Of a DNA stretch of 64,000 bases, positions 59,800 to 64,000 are shown piece after piece (position 1 is the stretch's first letter; each line of letters begins with the position of its first letter). The stretch spans positions 52,241,504 to 52,305,503 of the forward strand of contig NW_020312817.1 in the NCBI RefSeq assembly GCF_003265705.1, written 5' to 3'. Under the pieces are notes generated by a model that was given only the letters and a program-made list of their open reading frames with translations, was not told where the DNA came from and made no database searches. A program made the position numbers and the translations under genes. Source of the DNA: Callorhinus ursinus. Taxonomy: Eukaryota > Chordata > Mammalia > Carnivora > Otariidae.

Positions 59800-60760
59800 G
59801 TATCTCTTCTTATCCGTTTGAAAAGAACCAGGCTAATATCAGGAATATATAAAGAACTCTTAAAACTCAACAATAAAAATACAAATACTGTAATTTTAAA
59901 AATGGGCAAAGGATCTAAATTGATATTTCTCCAAAGGAGATATTCAAAAGACCAATAAGCGCATAAGATGCTCAACATCATTCACCATTAAAGAAATGCA
60001 GATCACAACCACAATGAGATACCACGTCCCACTCATGAATATGGCTGGAGTCCGAAGGACAGATAACGAGTGTAGTTGAAGGTGTGGAGAAATCAGACCC
60101 CTCAAACACTGCTGGTGGGAACTTAAAATGGTGGGGCCACTTTGAAAAACACTCTGACGCTCTCTCAAAGGGTTAAACATAGAGACACCATATGACCCAG
60201 CAATTCCACTGGCGCAACAGAAATGAAAACATGTGACCACACAAAAACTTGCATATGAATGTATATGAATGTTCATATACAAGTAGTAGCCTTATTCATA
60301 ATAGCCCCAAGGTGGAAACAACCCAAATGTCCACAAACAGTGAACGGAGAAATAAAAGATGGTATATCTATACCATGGAATATTATCAGCCTTATAAAGG
60401 AATGAAATACTGATCCATGCAAAACACGGATGAACCTTGGAAACATGCTAAGTAGGTGAAAGAAGCCAGACGCAACAGGTCACGGAGTATATGATTCTAT
60501 TGATACAAAGTATCTGAAATAGTCTGATCCATAAAGACAGAAAGGTTAGAGCTTGCCGGGGGCTGGAAGGAGGGACGATTGGGAGTGACAACTAACAGGT
60601 ACAAGGGGTTCTTTTGGAGGTGATAAAAATGTTCTGGAATCAAATAGTGGTGATGGCTGCACAACTCTGTGTATATACTAAAAACCACTGAACTGTGTGC
60701 TTTAAAAGAAGGAAGTTTATGATATGTAAGTTATAACTCAATTTAAAAAAGACAGTTAGA
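59800..60760 (+). repeat. LINE-1 3' region
   Basis: Contains TTTCTCCAAAGGAGATATTCAAAAGACC, then CACAATGAGATACCACGTCCC, then GGTATATCTATACCATGGAATATTATCAGCC, then AGAAGCCAGACGCAACAGGTCACG, the usual order of an L1 3' end. It is interrupted by stops and non-coding. Confidence 0.9.
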
Positions 60761-61199
60761 CTGTCCTCTAGGACCACAGGTAGCAGGTTGGGCAGGTGGA
60801 GGTCTGCCCCAAGGGAATCCCCTAGCCCTGCAGTCTGTGCATGCTCCGGGAACCAGGGTCCCAGTTTTTCCCCACTTCCAGAAGAGGCTATGAGCTGGGC
60901 CAGGAGGGCTGGGCAGGAGAGCAGACCCTCCCCACTGACGCTGGCTTCAGCTCTTGTCAGTCCCCAGAGACCTAAGCCCTGCAACCTGCACCTTGTTCCA
61001 GGGGCGGTACTGGAAAGAATGCATTGCATCCTTCAGGTTCCCTCACTTGCTTCCCTAGTGATTGAGTTACTTCAGGGAGTAAGTGAGAATCGGAATCTAA
61101 TAAAAATAAATGGTAAAAAGATGACATCCCTGCCCACGTGTTCCTCATATTCTGAGTTAAAGTACTCCTCTAAATTACTCCTTGAGCATTAGAGGGAAT

Positions 61200-61390
61200 C
61201 AGAACTGACATGAAAAATGAAATAGAAAACAATGAGAAAGGAGAGCGCCTTGTAGAATCAATCAGGCTGTACCATGTTTTCTGACCATAATCAAAACAAG
61301 TTAGAAATCAAAAACAAAAAGATGGTTAGACAAACTTCATGTATTTGGAAATTTAAAAAACCTAATACAGAAGACCATAGAATTAGAAAA
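61200..61390 (+). repeat. LINE-1 ORF2-like fragment
   Basis: TTTTCTGACCATAATCAAAACAAGTTAGAAATC resembles an internal L1 segment; it continues after the SINE at 61402. Frames are broken. Confidence 0.6.
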
Positions 61391-61605
61391 TATTTAGCAC
61401 CGGGCGCCTGGGTGGCTCAGTTGGTTAAGCGACTGCCTTCAGCTCAGGTCATGATCCTGGAGTCCCGGGATCGAGTCCCACACCGGGCTCCCTGCTCAGC
61501 AGGGAGTCTGCTTCTCCCTCTGACCCTCCCCCCTCTCATGCTCTCTATCTCTCATTCTCTCTCTCAAATAAATAAATAAAATCTTTAAAAAAAATATTTA
61601 GCACC
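61387..61605 (+). repeat. CAN-SINE with perfect 15-bp target-site duplication
   Basis: AAAATATTTAGCACC at 61387-61401 is repeated at 61591-61605. The insert is a clean full-length forward copy, close to the arctoid consensus as I remember it. Confidence 0.95.
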
Positions 61606-61654
61606 AAGCAATAATGAAAACCTATGTATCGACATATATGGATGCATTTAAAAT

Positions 61655-61860
61655 TTCTTTTTCTTTTTTTTAAATTATTTATTTATTTTAGAGAGAGAGA
61701 GAGCTAGAGCAGGGGGAGGGGCAGAGGGAGAGGGAGAGAGACTCTCAAGCAGACTTCACACTGAGTGTAGAGCCCGATGTGGGGCTTGATCTCACGACCC
61801 TGAGATCACGACCTGAGATGAAAAGTCAGATGCTTAACCGCCTGTGCCACCAGGCGCCCC
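61655..61860 (-). repeat. CAN-SINE
   Basis: Reverse copy, TTTTTTTAAATTATTTATTTATTTTAGAGAGAG to GCCACCAGGCGCCCC, with weak flanking similarity (GCATTTAAAATTT and ACATTTAAGCTTT). Confidence 0.88.
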
Positions 61861-61949
61861 ACATTTAAGCTTTAAATGCTTATATTAGAAAAGAAAAAAA
61901 CTGAGTAAGTTTAAGAGTATGCAACATGAAAAGTTAGAAAAAAGAACAG

Positions 61950-62115
61950 CAATAAAACCCCCAATAAAGTAGGATAGGGGGATGGGGGGAAGTAGGTGAT
62001 GGGAATTAAGGAGGGCACTTGTGATGAGCACCGGGTGGCGTATGGAACTATATTGTACGCCTGAAACTAATACAGTGCTATATGTTAACTAACCGGAATT
62101 AAAAGAAAAACTTTT
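61950..62115 (+). repeat. Carnivore LINE-1 3' terminus
   Basis: GGAATTAAGGAGGGCACTTGTGATGAGCACCGGGTGGCG ... CGCCTGAAACTAATACAGTGC ... TTAACTAACCGGAATTAAAAG is the characteristic end of carnivore L1 copies. Confidence 0.75.
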
Positions 62116-63118
62116 TTTAAAAGTCCAATATAGTAGAAGAAATAATAAAAGGTCAGAAATCATTAACACGGAGAATAAACATATAACAAAGAAGATTAAG
62201 CCAAATTGGTTCTTTGAAAAGCCTAATAAAATAGACTGATAAAATAAAACTGATTAAGAGCAAAGACATAAATAATTGTTGGAGTAAAAAAGTCAAAACT
62301 AGCTACACTAATATTAAAAAGTAATAAAAAGGAATTATGAACAATTGTATGCAATATAGTTCAGAACTTAGATGAAATGAATAAAGTCTTAGAAGAATAC
62401 AACTCAAACCAAAACCAATCAAAAACCAAATAGAAAGCCGGAATAGTCCTACAAACTTTAAGATATTACATAAATAGTGTAAAATCTTTCCATAAAGAAA
62501 ACACCAGTCCCAGATAGTCTTACAAGTGAGTTCTGACAATCAAAGAACAAATAATTTGAAAATACTTGAGCTTTTCAAAAGACTGATGGAAAGGGATGTC
62601 TTTAATTAATTTTATGAGGCAAGGATAACCTTGATACAAAATAAGATAATGAAGGGAAAATCATAGGCAATCTCGCTTATGAATATATATGCAAAAGACC
62701 TATGTAAAATACTAACAAACCAAATCCAGCAAAGTATAAAAAAGGTCGAGTTACAAACCAAATGATAAAAGAAAAAAGTCAAAAAACAAAAAATAAAAAA
62801 GACACACATACACAAATGAAAATTAAAAAGACCCGGTAATTCAAGGTTAGTCTAATAATAGAAATCTGATAATGTAATTAATTTACCTTATTAATGAATT
62901 GCAGGATAAAAAAAACTTTGTTCATCTTAACATTCCAGAAAAAGGTTTAAAAAACTATCCATGATTAAAACAAAAACTTTGATGATTAAAGAATCATGAT
63001 ATCCCTGGTTAAAGAACAAAACTACTCTTTGAAAACAGAATAAAAGGGAAATTCCTTAACTCCAAAAAGCATCCTCAGAAAAACTGCGAAAACATACTCT
63101 GATGTAAAACAATCCCTT
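62116..63118 (+). repeat. LINE-1 ORF2 debris
   Basis: AATATATATGCAAAAGACCTATGTAAAATACTAACAAACCAAATCCAGCAAAG is an L1 ORF2-type segment, frame-broken. Confidence 0.7.
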
Positions 63119-63119
63119 T

Positions 63120-63372
63120 AAAATTAGGAGCAAAACAGGGGCACCTGGGTGGCTCAATTGGTTAAGCATCTGCCTTCGGCTCAGGTCATGATCTCAGGGT
63201 CCTGGGATGGAGCCCCGCATCGGGCTCCCTGCTCAGCGGGGAGTCTGCTTCTCCCTCTCCCTCTGCCTCTCTCCCCCCACTCGTGTTCTCTCTTGCTCAC
63301 TCTGCTCTCTTTCTCTCTCTGTTAAATTGTTAAAAATTTGTTAAAAATTGTTAAAAAATTAGGAGCAAAACA
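63120..63372 (+). repeat. CAN-SINE with 18-bp target-site duplication
   Basis: AAAATTAGGAGCAAAACA at 63120-63137 is repeated at 63355-63372. The tail is a TTAAAAATTG repeat instead of the usual AAATAAATAAAATC. Confidence 0.92.
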
Positions 63373-63504
63373 ACAATGCCTGCTATCATCCTTCTATTCA
63401 GCATTACATTGGAAGAACCAGCCAACGTAATATGATGAACAGAAAGAAACATTAGAAGGCAAGGAAACTATAAAATAGAAAACTTCCCAAACCTCAAATG
63501 TAGT

Positions 63505-63737
63505 AAAGATAGGACCCTCCAGGGCACCTGAGGGGCTCAGTCGGTTAAGTGGCTGTCTTTGGCTCAGGTCACGATCTCAGGGTGCTGGGATTGAGCCCCA
63601 CATTGGGCTTCCTGCTCAGCGAAGAGCCTGCTTCTCCCTCTCCCTCTACCTGCCACTCCCCTTGCTTGTGCTCTCACACTCTCTCTGTCAAATAAATAAA
63701 GAAAATCTTCAAAAAAAAAAAAAGATAGGACCCTCCA
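63505..63737 (+). repeat. CAN-SINE with perfect 17-bp target-site duplication
   Basis: AAAGATAGGACCCTCCA at 63505-63521 is repeated at 63721-63737. The insert ends AAATAAATAAAGAAAATCTTC and a short A run. Confidence 0.95.
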
Positions 63738-64000
63738 AAAAACGTAGACCAATTTCTCTTATAAATGTAGACACAGAAATTATAAATAAACTATTAGCCA
63801 GTCCAATCAGTGTATTAAGTAAACAAACAGATATGACCAAATAGGATTCATCAAAAGAATGCAAGCCTAGATAAATCAACCTCTGGGAATTTGTCAACAT
63901 TTCACAATATAATTTGTAATAATAGGGAGTTTTTTTGTAAACACAAATTAAAAGAGAAACCCTACAGGATTATGTAAATAGAAACCCAAAAGGCTTTTGA
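63738..64000 (+). repeat. LINE-1 ORF2 debris continuing past the window
   Basis: GACCAATTTCTCTTATAAATGTAGACACAGAAATTATAAATAAACTATTAGCC is a known L1 ORF2 motif region; frames are broken. Confidence 0.75.

Noticed and set aside
61402..61480. tRNA-gene-like A/B box sequence
   Set aside because: It is the tRNA-derived head of a CAN-SINE, not a functional tRNA gene; the same holds for the other SINE heads.

Overview
The window is mammalian nuclear DNA, most likely from an arctoid carnivore (bear, seal or mustelid lineage). It holds spliced genes with long introns, ancient MIR and L2 repeats, LINE-1 debris, and at least sixteen tRNA-derived CAN-SINEs. These SINEs begin with the carnivore head 'GCGCCTGGGTGGCTCAG' and end in AAATAAATAAAATCTT. 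Their body resembles the arctoid rather than the canid subfamily as I remember them, so I do not name a species.

Four protein-coding genes were reconstructed exon by exon from splice sites, reading phase and remembered family sequence. NAGK (minus, 15165 to 6445, complete, 344 codons) is N-acetylglucosamine kinase. TEX261 (plus, 35368 to 40972, complete, 196 codons) is an SVP26-like four-span secretory-pathway membrane protein. ANKRD53 (minus, 50188 to 44137, 490 codons from the chosen start) is an ankyrin-repeat protein. ATP6V1B1 (minus, 59152 to 52357) is the V-ATPase B1 subunit; its first 58 or so codons lie beyond the right edge. The order and relative orientation match human 2p13.3 (ATP6V1B1, ANKRD53, TEX261, NAGK), seen here in reverse.

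Layout: 1-6300 is non-coding with SINEs and LINE-1 relics. 6329-15165 is NAGK, with a CpG-rich promoter at about 14830-15630. 15800-34900 is a 19-kb intergenic block holding two LTR-like relics, a 29-base G run, a roughly 590-bp direct duplication and scattered SINE/MIR copies. 34900-41485 is the TEX261 CpG island and gene. TEX261 and ANKRD53 converge tail to tail across 41485-44137. ANKRD53 intron 5 carries three SINEs inserted in a row. 52357-59152 holds twelve ATP6V1B1 exons. 59200-64000 is intronic and rich in LINE-1 and SINE.

The four genes are neighbours by conserved synteny, not by pathway. I found no CRISPR array, operon, prophage or clearly new multi-gene system. The most interesting items are structural: the local duplication, a perfect 14-bp hairpin downstream of the ATP6V1B1 stop, the SINE pile-up, several SINEs with intact target-site duplications, and an unassigned small reading frame between TEX261 and ANKRD53.
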